Below, one piece after another: positions 1 through 8,928 of a DNA stretch of 33,447 bases; the first letter of the stretch is position 1; the number at the start of each line of letters is the position of its first letter. Source of the DNA: an uncultured bacterium. GTDB lineage: Bacteria; Patescibacteriota; Minisyncoccia; UBA6257; GWB1-50-10. The notes under the pieces were generated by a model. That model was given only the letters and a program-made list of their open reading frames with translations. It was not told the origin of the DNA and ran no database searches. Made by a program: the position numbers and the translations under genes. The stretch spans positions 1 to 33,447 of the forward strand of contig CAINEW010000007.1 in assembly GCA_903847915.1 (NCBI GenBank), read 5' to 3'.

Positions 1-984
1 TAAAAAAATATTATTAAATAATGAAAAACAGAGCAACAGGAGTGTCTTGTACCACAACGGAAAAGAAATAAAAGTTTTAAATAAATATTTTTGCCCTAAT
101 TTTTTTTTATTCCCTATCAAATACAACATCCCGATTCCACGAAGTTTCATTGCATAAAGAGATGGGACAACACGAAAGCATTCCTCATACTTAGAAATAA
201 AACTCGAAAATGATCGCGCTCTTTGTAATGCTGTTTTTTCATCTAATTTCCAATAAGGTTGTGTAAAATTTGTACCATGAGTGTGAACAATAAAAAGTGG
301 CTCGTTAATAAAAAGGAAGTTTAATTTTCTTTTTGCTATTTCGATAATAATCTCTTGATCTTCAAACGCACCAATGTTTTCATCGCGATCCCCGATACTC
401 TCTACAACCAACCTCGGAAAAAACATTCCGCTGTTATTACTTGCGTATATGCTTGTATCAAGTAAAACATCTCTTAATGTATTATATTGAACACGAAAAG
501 CGTGAACCTCTTCTTCGCCGATGGGCTGCATTTTTTTTTGCTGACAAGAAGAAAAAGATTTTGCAATTTTTTTTTCGCCTAAATAAGAAACAGAAAACGC
601 ATTGCAACTTATGACACCAAAATTATTTTCTCCAAAAGATTTTGCAAGATCAACCTGTCGCTCCAATTTAGTAGGCAACCATTCATCATCATGATCTAAA
701 TATGCAATATAATCCCCTTTAACATGCTGAAATCCTATGTTTTTAGGGTGAGCCGGAGTCCCGGAATTTTTATCAAGAAAAACGGAGGTGATTCGTTCGT
801 CTCTTTTTTTATAACTTTGAATTATCCGTACAGTATTATCAGTAGAGCAATCATCCACAATAATAAGTTCGAGGTTTTTATGTGTTTGCTCTAATACGCT
901 CTGGATCGTCCGTTCTAAAAACTTTTCTGCATTATACGTCGGTATGATAACTGAAACTTTAGAATGAGTATTATTGTTTAACAT
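1..984 (-). CDS. Glycosyltransferase family 2 (3' end outside window)
   Basis: Partial gene. The minus-strand frame opens with ATG at 984 and stays open to base 1, so 328 residues are visible and the stop lies outside. The N-terminus (MLNNNTHSKVSVIIPTYNAE) is the classic GT-A fold opening of family 2 transferases. It is followed by an I-I-V-D-D-C-S-T-D nucleotide-binding segment and the metal-binding stretch A-Y-L-D-H-D-D-E-W, a variant of the usual DxD region. Such enzymes move a sugar from a nucleotide donor to a growing surface glycan at the inner face of the membrane. The start overlaps the end of the upstream methyltransferase by 14 bp, so it is the most distal visible gene of the glycan operon. 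Donor and acceptor cannot be read from the sequence. Confidence 0.85.
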   Translation of the reverse strand, partial: MLNNNTHSKVSVIIPTYNAEKFLERTIQSVLEQTHKNLELIIVDDCSTDNTVRIIQSYKKRDERITSVFLDKNSGTPAHPKNIGFQHVKGDYIAYLDHDDEWLPTKLERQVDLAKSFGENNFGVISCNAFSVSYLGEKKIAKSFSSCQQKKMQPIGEEEVHAFRVQYNTLRDVLLDTSIYASNNSGMFFPRLVVESIGDRDENIGAFEDQEIIIEIAKRKLNFLFINEPLFIVHTHGTNFTQPYWKLDEKTALQRARSFSSFISKYEECFRVVPSLYAMKLRGIGMLYLIGNKKKLGQKYLFKTFISFPLWYKTLLLLCFSLFNNIFL

Positions 985-1744
985 ATAATATCCCAATACC
1001 ACCCCATCCCTGATTTCTATCCTCTATAATCTCCAACGATTCATATTCTTTTTTAATTTCACCCCAAAAACGATCTACTTCACATCCAGAATCTTCTGAA
1101 TGGTGAGCAATATCATGAAAGGCAATGATCCCTATACTTCCTACTAAATGCCTATACATTAAAAAATCACGTTTCACTCCATCATACGTATGGTCCCCAT
1201 CTATAAAAAGAAAATCCACCTTCTTCCCATGGAGAACATTCTCTATTTGTTTCACCGAAGACTCATCATGAGAGTCTGCCTTAATAAGATGTAAGGATTG
1301 TTTATTAGAAATGAATTCATTATAAAGACGTTTCCTCCATTCTGGATATCCACCATCCACACCAGGCAAATCAAGACTAATAATGATTGAATCTTCGGGT
1401 ATTGTTTTACAAAGAAGAAACAATACACCACCAAATGACGTACCTATTTCAAGGACTATTTTTGGGCGCCTTTCTTCTATAATACTAAGCAAGTTTAGTA
1501 TTTCACTTTTTATTTGTAATGGTTTTATTACACTAAAAAAAATGCGGGAGGAAAAATAAAACAATTCCTCTTTGTTCCTTGTACGCACATTCTTCAATTT
1601 ATGTATTACTAGGTGGGATCCACAAAACCACACTATTGGTCTCAGTGGTTGAAAAAGCCACATACATAGACGCTTTAAAAAACCAAAAAGGCCTTTTTCA
1701 CGAATACCTTTTTTAATTCTATTAATATTCTTAATTATATTCAT
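971..1744 (-). CDS. CmcI-like class I SAM-dependent methyltransferase
   Basis: 257 residues. A class I SAM-binding fold is visible: motif I L-E-I-G-T-S-F-G-G at about 98-106, an acidic end of strand 2 (S-L-D-L-P, 123-127), and F-I-D-G-D-H-T-Y-D-G-V at 180-190. The last motif is typical of the Methyltransf_24 / cephalosporin hydroxylase (CmcI)-like group found in many polysaccharide clusters. H-D-I at 210-212 fits a metal-assisted O-methyltransferase. The first 60 residues are basic and hydrophobic and may hold the protein at the membrane. ATG at 1744 overlaps the upstream GT4 stop by 4 bp, showing translational coupling. Likely role: O-methylation of a sugar in the surface glycan; the substrate is unknown. 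Confidence 0.8.
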   Translation of the reverse strand: MNIIKNINRIKKGIREKGLFGFLKRLCMWLFQPLRPIVWFCGSHLVIHKLKNVRTRNKEELFYFSSRIFFSVIKPLQIKSEILNLLSIIEERRPKIVLEIGTSFGGVLFLLCKTIPEDSIIISLDLPGVDGGYPEWRKRLYNEFISNKQSLHLIKADSHDESSVKQIENVLHGKKVDFLFIDGDHTYDGVKRDFLMYRHLVGSIGIIAFHDIAHHSEDSGCEVDRFWGEIKKEYESLEIIEDRNQGWGGIGILYVKQ

Positions 1745-2895
1745 ACCGCCAAAATACGCTTATATTCTTTTATTATGCGATCACCATAGTCATCCCATGT
1801 AAATCCATACGCGACCCTTTCTTTCGCTGACTGACCCATTCGTTCGCACATTTCTTGATTTTCATAAAGATACAGTAATTTTTCCTTTAATTTTTCCACA
1901 TCACGAATGGGAATAATAAACCCATCAGTACCATCTCGTACAACATCTTCTCCGCCAGTATTCGTAGTACAAATCACTGGCAACCCACACGCCATAGCTT
2001 GGATCATCACCATTCCAAATCCATCTTGAAGAGAATTTAAAACAAAAACGGATGCTTGAGAGTAGTATCGATAAAGCTCAGATTGGGGTAAATGACTTAT
2101 ATAATTGAAATTACCATTATATTTTTTAAAAAAGGGAGATATTTCCTCACTCAATGCACCAACAAGCATCAATTCAACATTTTTCAAGTTGAGTTCTGAG
2201 AATGCTTGTAATAAATAATGTACCCCCTTCTGTAACGTCATTGCCCCAACAAAAATCACACGAAATACATTATCCACCCTCTTCACTTGATGAAATTCTA
2301 AAAGATCAATCCCATAAGGAACGTGGATTAATTTTCGCTCTGGTATATTGTAATCCAGAAAAGTTCTTTTTGCAAAAATTGACGGCACCGAAATAAAATC
2401 CATTTCTTCATATGCCTTCAACTCATTCTCCACAATTCTTTGGGAAGAAATTTGAAATAATCCTGGTTTAATACCAAATTTATCATATTCTTCGCGCATA
2501 ACACGTTGTTGGTAAAGCGTGTGGGCGCTTCCATTTTCTACAATAACCAAAGCACCAAAATTCTTTGCCTTTCTCATAGTACGAGGAAACGAAGATTGAC
2601 CAGCAACAAGTATCTCACAAAAATCAAGACGACGAGCAGATCCTTTATCAAAAATTTTATGGAAAAAATATTGAGCATCATAACCATCTCTTAAAATATT
2701 TGGGAGTTTTTCCCAGCTCCTTTGAAGGATTTCTTTTATAACAACAGATCGTACTTTGCTCTTAGGAATACCAAATCTTCTCACAAGAAACTTAGGGTAT
2801 GACGTAATTAATTGTGACAAATAATTATATTTGAGTAATTGATTTGCCAAATTAAAAAGATGAAATCTCCCAATAATCGAGATAGCAATTTTCAT
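1741..2895 (-). CDS. Glycosyltransferase family 4 (GT-B fold)
   Basis: 384 residues, normal for GT4. The N-terminal Rossmann half starts M-K-I-A-I-S-I-I-G-R-F. The linker contains H-V-P-Y-G-I-D (191-197), and the donor-binding half begins V-I-F-V-G-A-M-T-L-Q-K-G (213-224). The region normally carrying the E-x7-E motif reads D-G-F-G-M-V-M-I-Q-A-M-A-C-G (291-304), so the two canonical glutamates appear as Asp291 and Gln299. The downstream G-L-P-V-I and G-G-x-D-V-V-R-D-G segments are intact, so the fold is certain but donor binding may be altered. It lies 9 nt after the upstream GT2 and overlaps the downstream methyltransferase by 4 bp. Substrates are unknown. Confidence 0.88.
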   Translation of the reverse strand: MKIAISIIGRFHLFNLANQLLKYNYLSQLITSYPKFLVRRFGIPKSKVRSVVIKEILQRSWEKLPNILRDGYDAQYFFHKIFDKGSARRLDFCEILVAGQSSFPRTMRKAKNFGALVIVENGSAHTLYQQRVMREEYDKFGIKPGLFQISSQRIVENELKAYEEMDFISVPSIFAKRTFLDYNIPERKLIHVPYGIDLLEFHQVKRVDNVFRVIFVGAMTLQKGVHYLLQAFSELNLKNVELMLVGALSEEISPFFKKYNGNFNYISHLPQSELYRYYSQASVFVLNSLQDGFGMVMIQAMACGLPVICTTNTGGEDVVRDGTDGFIIPIRDVEKLKEKLLYLYENQEMCERMGQSAKERVAYGFTWDDYGDRIIKEYKRILAV

Positions 2896-2904
2896 ATTAA
2901 ATAT

Positions 2905-3897
2905 TTAAAAATGCTTTTCAATAAAAATATTAATCCTATGACGCAAGGGGGAAGGTAAAAATCTTTTCATAAGTTTCTTTAAAAGAATATTATAGTGAGT
3001 TTTATTTATGAATAATATCTTTTTTGAAAAATCTTCACATATTATTCCTAATTCATCTAAACTTAGATTATTTCTTTTAGTAAATTGACAAAAAAGATCC
3101 AATAGTAAAAGAATAATATTTTTTTTGTTTTTAAAATAAAAGAATGGCATTTGTGTAGCGGCTACGACAAGCTCTTTAGGAACGTCCCTATTTAAAATTT
3201 GTTTAAATAGCTGTCGTCGAATAGTAATCTCAAGTTCTTGTTGAATTGAATACTGCGTACTACCAATTGACTCTTGATGAACACGCTTCACATGAAGCAC
3301 CTCATCTAAGTTGGCAAAATGGGTAAAGGTAATTAGTCGACTCCACAACTCCGTGTCTTCAATATGAACAAACTCAGGATTATAAGCGCCCGCACTCATT
3401 ATTACATCACGTCTCATCATAACCGAAGGATGTGCTATCGCCAACCCGAAAAACATTTCCCAATAAATCATATTATGTGTAAGTGGGAAATCAAGAGTAG
3501 AAAGTGTTTTCCCATTCACATCAATCTGACGCACACGTGTTCCTAAAACTCCAACATCAGGATGCGCATCTAAAAAACCAACCTGTTTCATAAATCGCTC
3601 GGGCAAACTAAAATCATCAGCATCTATTCGAGCAATATATTCTCCACAAGAATTTTTAAGACCACGATTAAGCGATTCCACTAACTTTAGATTTTTTTCA
3701 TTTCTCAAAATACAAATTCTTTTATCTTTAAACGTACTTAGTATCATAGGCGTAGCATCAGTAGATGCATCATCAATGATGATAAATTCAAAATCTGTAA
3801 ACGTTTGAGATAGAACGCTTTCTATGGCTTGTGTAATAAAACGAGCACCATTATACACAGAAAGTACGACAGATACTTTAGGATTATTAGATTTCAT
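2905..3897 (-). CDS. Glycosyltransferase family 2
   Basis: 330 residues from ATG 3897. The frame is open to a GTG at 3924, but that start would add nine residues ahead of the family's usual opening (K-V-S-V-V-L-S-V-Y-N-G-A) and enlarge the overlap with the upstream gene to 38 bp. ATG 3897 gives an 11-bp overlap. Seen motifs are I-I-I-D-D-A-S-T-D and the metal-binding A-R-I-D-A-D-D (D-A-D-D at about 92-95). The conserved E-D-T-E-L-W-S-R segment further on is typical of catalytic GT2 enzymes. The C-terminal 80 residues are basic and hydrophobic and could be peripheral membrane helices. It belongs to the minus-strand glycan operon. Confidence 0.88.
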   Translation of the reverse strand: MKSNNPKVSVVLSVYNGARFITQAIESVLSQTFTDFEFIIIDDASTDATPMILSTFKDKRICILRNEKNLKLVESLNRGLKNSCGEYIARIDADDFSLPERFMKQVGFLDAHPDVGVLGTRVRQIDVNGKTLSTLDFPLTHNMIYWEMFFGLAIAHPSVMMRRDVIMSAGAYNPEFVHIEDTELWSRLITFTHFANLDEVLHVKRVHQESIGSTQYSIQQELEITIRRQLFKQILNRDVPKELVVAATQMPFFYFKNKKNIILLLLDLFCQFTKRNNLSLDELGIICEDFSKKILFINKTHYNILLKKLMKRFLPSPLRHRINIFIEKHF

Positions 3898-4942
3898 AAA
3901 TAAAGTCCTTGCTAATATAATCACAATATTCTTTTGGAGAGAGAGAATTTGGTATCTTTAATTGGTACAACTTAATATGAGAGAAAACCTTACGAAGAAT
4001 AGTTTCTTGCGACAACCGAAATTCTATAAGGTTGAATTCTCCAACTGATGCTAATAAAGAAAGATATTTCATACCCTCATTAAATTCCGAATCTAAAATT
4101 CCCATTATTCTTCCTATAAGAGAATCAATATCCATAGGTTCTAAAAAAATATTTTCCCCATCATATCTCTCAAGAAAAATGCTTGCATCTAACACCGTCC
4201 TTTTCCCTATCTTTTCTTTTTGGATGAGTTTTTCTGCAGGAATCTTAACATAAGAAGCGTTCCATTTTTTTAGCACCGGACCAGTAGAATTAAAAATCCT
4301 TTTAAAAATAAAATTTATAGCTCGCTTACATTCATAAAACAATTTATATCTATTTCTTTTTTTTAAATATATCTCACTAGAAGAATTTTTAAGCTCATTA
4401 AAAAGGGGGACATGATAGGGATAGATCGAAAAGTCACTTGGATATGAATACATCAAATGTTCGCCACCCACAATCACATAATCATCCCCAAAGAATTTGA
4501 AATCTTTATGATTGCGTAACGCTGATATAAGAAGAGTTTTTCCAACTCCACCAAGGGCTGGGAAAATAATACCCCTTCCTTTCATTTCTATACCTGCGCC
4601 ATGTACAAAACTAAACCCTTTTACAAGCAATAAAGCCTGAACAAAAAGATTTGTTGCTCTATTCGCATACGTAGTATATTCTTTTATTTTGTTCTTATCA
4701 AAAGAAATTGCATATCCTTCCTTAGGAAAACATATCCCGCTATCTATTCTAGAAAAATCAATAATGTGACCAGCGGAATTTTTAAAAAAATCTTTGGAAA
4801 AATCAACGACCCCATAATCAATCTCGCTTACCTTAGGGTCCTCGAAAAAACGAAGATAATGATCATATCCCGCTATTATATAAGGAGAATTAGAAACCAC
4901 ACCCACACTCACCAGATCGTGTATATTATACCGCTTTTCCAT
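3887..4942 (-). CDS. HPr kinase-like / PEP-carboxykinase-fold ATPase in glycan cluster
   Basis: 351 residues. The central part resembles the C-terminal catalytic domain of HPr kinase (HprK): V-H-G-A-G-I at 113-118, the P-loop A-L-G-G-V-G-K-T at 129-136, and F-G-D-D-Y-V-I-V at 151-158 where HprK has its acidic catalytic segment. It is not a true HprK. The typical N-terminal HprK domain is not recognisable, and no PTS gene is nearby. Similar stand-alone HprK-like proteins occur in polysaccharide and peptide-modification clusters, where their role is poorly known. It begins an apparent transcription unit after an 82-nt gap and overlaps the GT2 downstream by 11 bp. A plausible role is phosphorylation of a glycan or a glycosyltransferase, but this is inference. 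Confidence 0.6.
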   Translation of the reverse strand: MEKRYNIHDLVSVGVVSNSPYIIAGYDHYLRFFEDPKVSEIDYGVVDFSKDFFKNSAGHIIDFSRIDSGICFPKEGYAISFDKNKIKEYTTYANRATNLFVQALLLVKGFSFVHGAGIEMKGRGIIFPALGGVGKTLLISALRNHKDFKFFGDDYVIVGGEHLMYSYPSDFSIYPYHVPLFNELKNSSSEIYLKKRNRYKLFYECKRAINFIFKRIFNSTGPVLKKWNASYVKIPAEKLIQKEKIGKRTVLDASIFLERYDGENIFLEPMDIDSLIGRIMGILDSEFNEGMKYLSLLASVGEFNLIEFRLSQETILRKVFSHIKLYQLKIPNSLSPKEYCDYISKDFIYEI

Positions 4943-5024
4943 TAATCAAGCATATCAGTTATTTAAGGGAAAAAAAAGAGTTATGTATAAAATTCAAATG
5001 TTATAACACCTCATCCAATATTTA

Positions 5025-6050
5025 TTATGATATCATCTTCCGAATTGCCTTATAAACATCCTCACAAAATTTTTCTGTGGTAAATGGTCTATATCGCTCT
5101 GAATTTATATACTCCCACCCTCGTTGACACATTTCTTCATATTCTCTTGTTCCTTTAAAAACCTGTAAGTAGGAAACAAGGTCGTCTAGATTTTTAAAAT
5201 TATTATAGTTGATATAGGTATCTGATGGGATATATTCATCCACATTCGATGGAGGTAAATAAATAGGGACAGTTCCTGTTGCCATTGCCATAAATGGATC
5301 GTATTCAAAATCACCTGCGGGGATAGAATTCTGGATACAAAAAGCGAACCAGTATTCTGAAAATGTTTCCCATTTATCGGGAGAAAATCCCTTATAAAGA
5401 TTTGTGTAAAAGGGTGTAACCTTTCCAAATTTAGAAACATCTTCTGTGTTCCAACCGGGACCATAAAGATCGAGAAGAGCATCTCCACGCTTTTCAAAAT
5501 ATCTTATAATTTCTCTTCGTAAAGAATACAACTCTCCTCTCACAGGAGATGCTTTGTTGGATTGCATTAAAATACATAAATTTTTCTTAGCGTTAGAAAG
5601 AAAATGCTTATAGCGAGTAGAATCAAATGGAACAGGAACCTTAAATTCAACAAATTGTTTTGGATATTTCTTCGCTAAGTCACTTGACCAAGAAAGAAAT
5701 ATTTTATGAAAAAACCGATAAAAAGGGAGGTATTTCCATCCCCAAGGATTCACAATATTCGGCTCTAAAATAAAAAAAAGCACCTTTCTTGGATTAATAA
5801 AATTTTTCAAAATAAATAAATATTTTCTTAATCCTGGCTCCATCATAATCCACAAATCGATGTCTTTGAAATCTGAATACATATCATATGTATTCATTTC
5901 AATATCTTTTTGTTTTAAATAGCGCTTAAGTGTAGCATATCGATTTATTACAGGAAGTCCCCCAAGATTGACACTCGCATCAGAATCAATATCAAAAACA
6001 TGGTTCTTAAGCATATCTAGATACCCTGGGTCAAATGCAATTTTCAACAT
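5025..6050 (-). CDS. GT10 (fucosyltransferase)-like glycosyltransferase
   Basis: 341 residues. The C-terminal half matches the GT10 / alpha-1,3-fucosyltransferase core in order: W-F-A-F-C-I-Q-N-S-I (the family's F-x-F-x-x-E-N-S), then F-E-Y-D-P-F-M-A-M-A-T-G-T-V-P-I-Y, then P-S-N-V-D-E-Y-I-P-S-D-T-Y-I, followed by N-F-K-N-L-D-D-L-V-S-Y-L. The usual Y-V-T-E-K is replaced by F-E-Y-D-P, so it is a divergent member. GT10 enzymes use GDP-fucose. The cluster encodes GDP-mannose 4,6-dehydratase, whose product is a precursor of GDP-6-deoxy sugars, so a GDP-linked donor is plausible. The gene starts 3 nt after the aminotransferase stop. The family call is fairly sure; the substrate is open. Confidence 0.68.
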   Translation of the reverse strand: MLKIAFDPGYLDMLKNHVFDIDSDASVNLGGLPVINRYATLKRYLKQKDIEMNTYDMYSDFKDIDLWIMMEPGLRKYLFILKNFINPRKVLFFILEPNIVNPWGWKYLPFYRFFHKIFLSWSSDLAKKYPKQFVEFKVPVPFDSTRYKHFLSNAKKNLCILMQSNKASPVRGELYSLRREIIRYFEKRGDALLDLYGPGWNTEDVSKFGKVTPFYTNLYKGFSPDKWETFSEYWFAFCIQNSIPAGDFEYDPFMAMATGTVPIYLPPSNVDEYIPSDTYINYNNFKNLDDLVSYLQVFKGTREYEEMCQRGWEYINSERYRPFTTEKFCEDVYKAIRKMIS

Positions 6051-6053
6051 AAA

Positions 6054-7154
6054 TTATGAGTTAAAAAAATACTTTATTGATTCACATATATATTCAATTT
6101 CTTGATTCGTGAGCTTACTCGAAGAAGGCAGCCACAAACCTTGTTGCGCAATTTTTTCTGCAACAGGATACCTACCACTACGACTATAAACAGGCTCAGA
6201 ATGGAGCGCTGGATAAAATGGACGCGAACCAATATTTTTATCTTTTAAATAATTAATAAGGGCCTGCTTGTGATCACTACCATCATTAACAAGAACATCA
6301 ACAAACCACGGTGAGGTATCAGTGAGATTTGTAGAAATAAAAGATATGCCAGAAAAAGAAGAAAGAAGGTCTTTGTAAAAGGCATAAATTTCTTTCTTCC
6401 GTTGTACTCTCCAAGCAAGCTTTTCCATTTGTTCAATTCCTATAACCGCTTGGATATCAGTAAACTTAAAATTCCAACCCATCGTTAAATAATGATCCGC
6501 ACCTGGTTTCTCTCGTCCAAAATCACGAAGTTTGATTATTTTTTCAAACATTTCCTCATTATCGGTAATCAGTGCGCCTCCCTGACCAGTAGTAATAACT
6601 TTAGGTGCGCTAAAAGAAAAACTACCAATATCACCAAACGTACCAAGATGCTTGCCTCCATTAAAAGAACCGAGTGATTGTGCAGCATCTTCAATTAATA
6701 TAATATTTCGTTCTTTGCAAAATTGAACAAAGCTCTCAAGAGAGGATGGATAACGGCCATTTATTGTTACAAGAATCACCGCCCTCGTTCGAGGGGTTAC
6801 TGCCTCTTTCATCTTATTAAAATCCATACACAAACTACTTTCTTCAATATCTACAAAAACAACATCCGCACCAGTTAATTTCACCGCATTTGGAGTTGCC
6901 ACCATAGTATAATCAGGGACAATAACCTCGTCTCCAGTTTGAACACCTGCAGCTATCAATGCTAATGTAAGACTAATCGTTCCATTGGAAACGACGGAGC
7001 AATATCGTGCGCCGGTATAATTTGCAATCATTTTTTCAAAATCTCTTGTTTTTTGAAATTCGGTAACCCATCCCCCTCCTTTCATATACTCAGAAAGCGC
7101 TTGTTCTTCCCTCTCGTCAAACCACGGCTCCATTTGATTAATAAATTTTGTCAT
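6054..7154 (-). CDS. DegT/DnrJ/EryC1 sugar aminotransferase, perosamine-synthase type
   Basis: 366 residues, full length for the PLP-dependent DegT/DnrJ/EryC1 family. Seen: S-N-G-T at 57-60 (phosphate binding), G-D-E-V-I-V-P (74-80), I-E-D-A-A-Q-S (154-160, Asp156 to the pyridine nitrogen), and S-F-S-A-P-K-V-I-T-T-G-Q-G-G with Schiff-base Lys185. The presence of Lys argues for an aminotransferase and against the His-bearing ColD-type dehydratases. Because GDP-mannose 4,6-dehydratase is in the same operon, conversion of GDP-4-keto-6-deoxymannose to GDP-perosamine is the simplest assignment; this is inferred from context. The ATG lies 6 nt after the upstream methyltransferase stop and the gene ends 3 nt before the GT10-like gene. 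Confidence 0.88.
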   Translation of the reverse strand: MTKFINQMEPWFDEREEQALSEYMKGGGWVTEFQKTRDFEKMIANYTGARYCSVVSNGTISLTLALIAAGVQTGDEVIVPDYTMVATPNAVKLTGADVVFVDIEESSLCMDFNKMKEAVTPRTRAVILVTINGRYPSSLESFVQFCKERNIILIEDAAQSLGSFNGGKHLGTFGDIGSFSFSAPKVITTGQGGALITDNEEMFEKIIKLRDFGREKPGADHYLTMGWNFKFTDIQAVIGIEQMEKLAWRVQRKKEIYAFYKDLLSSFSGISFISTNLTDTSPWFVDVLVNDGSDHKQALINYLKDKNIGSRPFYPALHSEPVYSRSGRYPVAEKIAQQGLWLPSSSKLTNQEIEYICESIKYFFNS

Positions 7155-7160
7155 AAAATT

Positions 7161-7736
7161 CTATTTTTTCTTTGATTCTACATTCAAACTTATCAAAATC
7201 CCATTTTTAACATCCATATGAGGAATATAGGCACGTGAATAATCATCATAATCTTTATGGATTGTCTTCCTCCAATCATATCTTTTTATATCACCAAATC
7301 CGTTTTCTTCCAGTATTTTTTTAAGACTCTTAAAATCATACGCAGTTTTATGATGCACAGTTTTTGTGGTACCAGGAATCTGCCAATGACCAAAAAGTGG
7401 GCCCAAAATCCCCGCATGATTAATATCTTTATATTTTAGATAAACTTTCACAATCGCCTCAAAATCAGGAACCGCAAGACGCAATAACCCTCCCTTCTTT
7501 AATACCCTCCTCCACTCTTTCAATACTTCTATTGCTTCAGTTCGATCAAAATATTCAAACGCATGAGAGCTATAAATAAGATTAACAGAATTATTCTTAA
7601 AAATAGACAAATCGTTTATTGGGCGACGATATTTAATATGAGGGAATCGAGCAAGATCAACATGCACAAAACCAGGAATGTATCTTTTACCACACCCTAA
7701 ATGAAGCATGACTAACTTTTTATCAACTTTTTTCAT
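7161..7736 (-). CDS. Class I SAM-dependent methyltransferase
   Basis: 191 residues. The SAM site is clear: M-L-H-L-G-C-G-K-R-Y-I-P-G-F-V-H-V-D-L near the N-terminus (glycine-rich motif I, then the acidic strand-2 residue). N-L-I-Y-S-S-H-A-F-E-Y-F (strand 4) and L-K-K-G-G-L-L-R-L-A-V-P-D-F complete the Methyltransf_11-type layout. The short length and H-L-G-C-G form match the COG4627-like predicted methyltransferases often seen in polysaccharide loci. The start overlaps the FkbM gene stop by 4 bp, so the two are coupled. Its acceptor, presumably a sugar hydroxyl or amine, cannot be told from sequence. Confidence 0.8.
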   Translation of the reverse strand: MKKVDKKLVMLHLGCGKRYIPGFVHVDLARFPHIKYRRPINDLSIFKNNSVNLIYSSHAFEYFDRTEAIEVLKEWRRVLKKGGLLRLAVPDFEAIVKVYLKYKDINHAGILGPLFGHWQIPGTTKTVHHKTAYDFKSLKKILEENGFGDIKRYDWRKTIHKDYDDYSRAYIPHMDVKNGILISLNVESKKK

Positions 7737-8548
7737 ATATGCAAATCGAGTGGGTGAGGTGTAAAAACTTGTCTCCCTACAACATTTGTCCTTCGCACAA
7801 TTTCAGCGTCTTTCTCTTCGCGACAAAAAATTACATTCGAAGGATTTTCACAAGCAAAAAAGTATCCCTCTTTCTGCAAATATTGTATCACGGGCTCACG
7901 CCGGATTGAAATTTCAGCAATTACTACACGAGGAGCATATCGCTTGAAGTCCATACCACAAAATACATCTTCCTCGGTGCCTTCTGTGTCAACAGAAAGA
8001 ATATCGATTGGAATCGGCACATGATGCGTTTCAAAAAGCGTGTTAAGCGTACTAAGGGGAACCCGAATTTTCTTAAATCCCCCGAAAAACATCCCATAGT
8101 GAGACTTGAAAAATCCCTCAAGGCTTTTATCTAGTGTAGACATAGAACCCCTAAAGTTTGTATAAAAATCAACTTCGTTTTTATCCTCCCTACCTGCAGC
8201 CGCATGAATAGTAATAGAACGAGACCGATTCTTTTTTAATAAATCAAAATAATCTGGGTGAGGCTCAATACATATCCCCTTCCAACCCATTAACTCAAAA
8301 AGATAGGTATTACTAAAACGAGCTCCTTCCATTGCGCCAACTTCTACAAACCAACCCGAATAATTTTTCTCAAAAAGTGGAAGGATTTTTATATCTTCCC
8401 CATATTGACCATAAAAATTTCTTTCTTTTATCCATGCTGAAGGATAAGAATAGGTTGCATCCAAACTAATAACAGGAGTGATATTAATTATAGATCTTAT
8501 TTTTTCTTTGATAATACGCGGCACGAGTGCGCGGATAATTTTTCTCAT
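7733..8548 (-). CDS. FkbM family methyltransferase
   Basis: 271 residues. It carries the FkbM pattern: Y-G-Q-Y-G-E-D (about 48-54), W-F-V-E-V-G-A-M-E-G (motif I), G-I-C-I-E-P-H-P-D-Y-F-D-L-L (strand 2 with acidic end), I-D-I-L-S-V-D-T-E-G-T-E-E-D-V (strand 4 and the family's D-x-E-G) and V-V-I-A-E-I. FkbM enzymes O-methylate sugars or polyketides. In surface-glycan loci they are usually thought to cap or decorate a residue. Four-bp overlaps at both ends place it inside the gmd operon. The N-terminus is basic and has no signal peptide, consistent with a cytosolic location. Confidence 0.87.
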   Translation of the reverse strand: MRKIIRALVPRIIKEKIRSIINITPVISLDATYSYPSAWIKERNFYGQYGEDIKILPLFEKNYSGWFVEVGAMEGARFSNTYLFELMGWKGICIEPHPDYFDLLKKNRSRSITIHAAAGREDKNEVDFYTNFRGSMSTLDKSLEGFFKSHYGMFFGGFKKIRVPLSTLNTLFETHHVPIPIDILSVDTEGTEEDVFCGMDFKRYAPRVVIAEISIRREPVIQYLQKEGYFFACENPSNVIFCREEKDAEIVRRTNVVGRQVFTPHPLDLHI

Positions 8549-8928
8549 TCTAAAAGAACCTTATCTTCGACGAATGGTCCATTTTTAAATTCCATCATTT
8601 TCGCGTCTTCAATAACCTCAATACCAATTCCTCCATCGACAATCATTACGCCCTGCCCTGTTCTTACAGTAACTACTTCTATAAGCTCATTCTGACTATA
8701 CACACTCACATTTACCACACCAGAAAAAACCATAAGGGCCTCCATAAGATTTTCGGTGGTTCGTGTAGTAGGGCAATGGCTATGCGCCACCAATTTTTTC
8801 CCAGCAGGATGGTTCAACGCAATCACTTGAAGTGGCCATGCCTCCGGAGTTAATGGTTTTGTTCCGTCTTCAAAAGTACCGTCAAAAACAATAGCAATTA
8901 TTTTTTCTTCTTTTTTAATAATTCTCAT
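8545..8928 (-). CDS. Small cupin-like protein in sugar operon
   Basis: 127 residues, mostly predicted beta strands. The middle part resembles a cupin barrel: H-S-H-C-P-T-T-R-T-T-E near residues 49-59 recalls the metal-binding H-x-H ... E motif, followed by G-V-V-N-V-S-V-Y and G-Q-G-V-M-I-V-D-G-G-I-G. Related small proteins in nucleotide-sugar operons (WxcM/FdtA-like or WbuC-like) include 3,4-ketoisomerases and uncharacterised cupins. The sequence does not clearly fit FdtA, so no reaction is assigned. It is coupled to gmd upstream and to the FkbM gene downstream by 4-bp overlaps. The position suggests it works on the product of GDP-mannose dehydratase or on the assembled glycan. Confidence 0.6.
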   Translation of the reverse strand: MRIIKKEEKIIAIVFDGTFEDGTKPLTPEAWPLQVIALNHPAGKKLVAHSHCPTTRTTENLMEALMVFSGVVNVSVYSQNELIEVVTVRTGQGVMIVDGGIGIEVIEDAKMMEFKNGPFVEDKVLLE

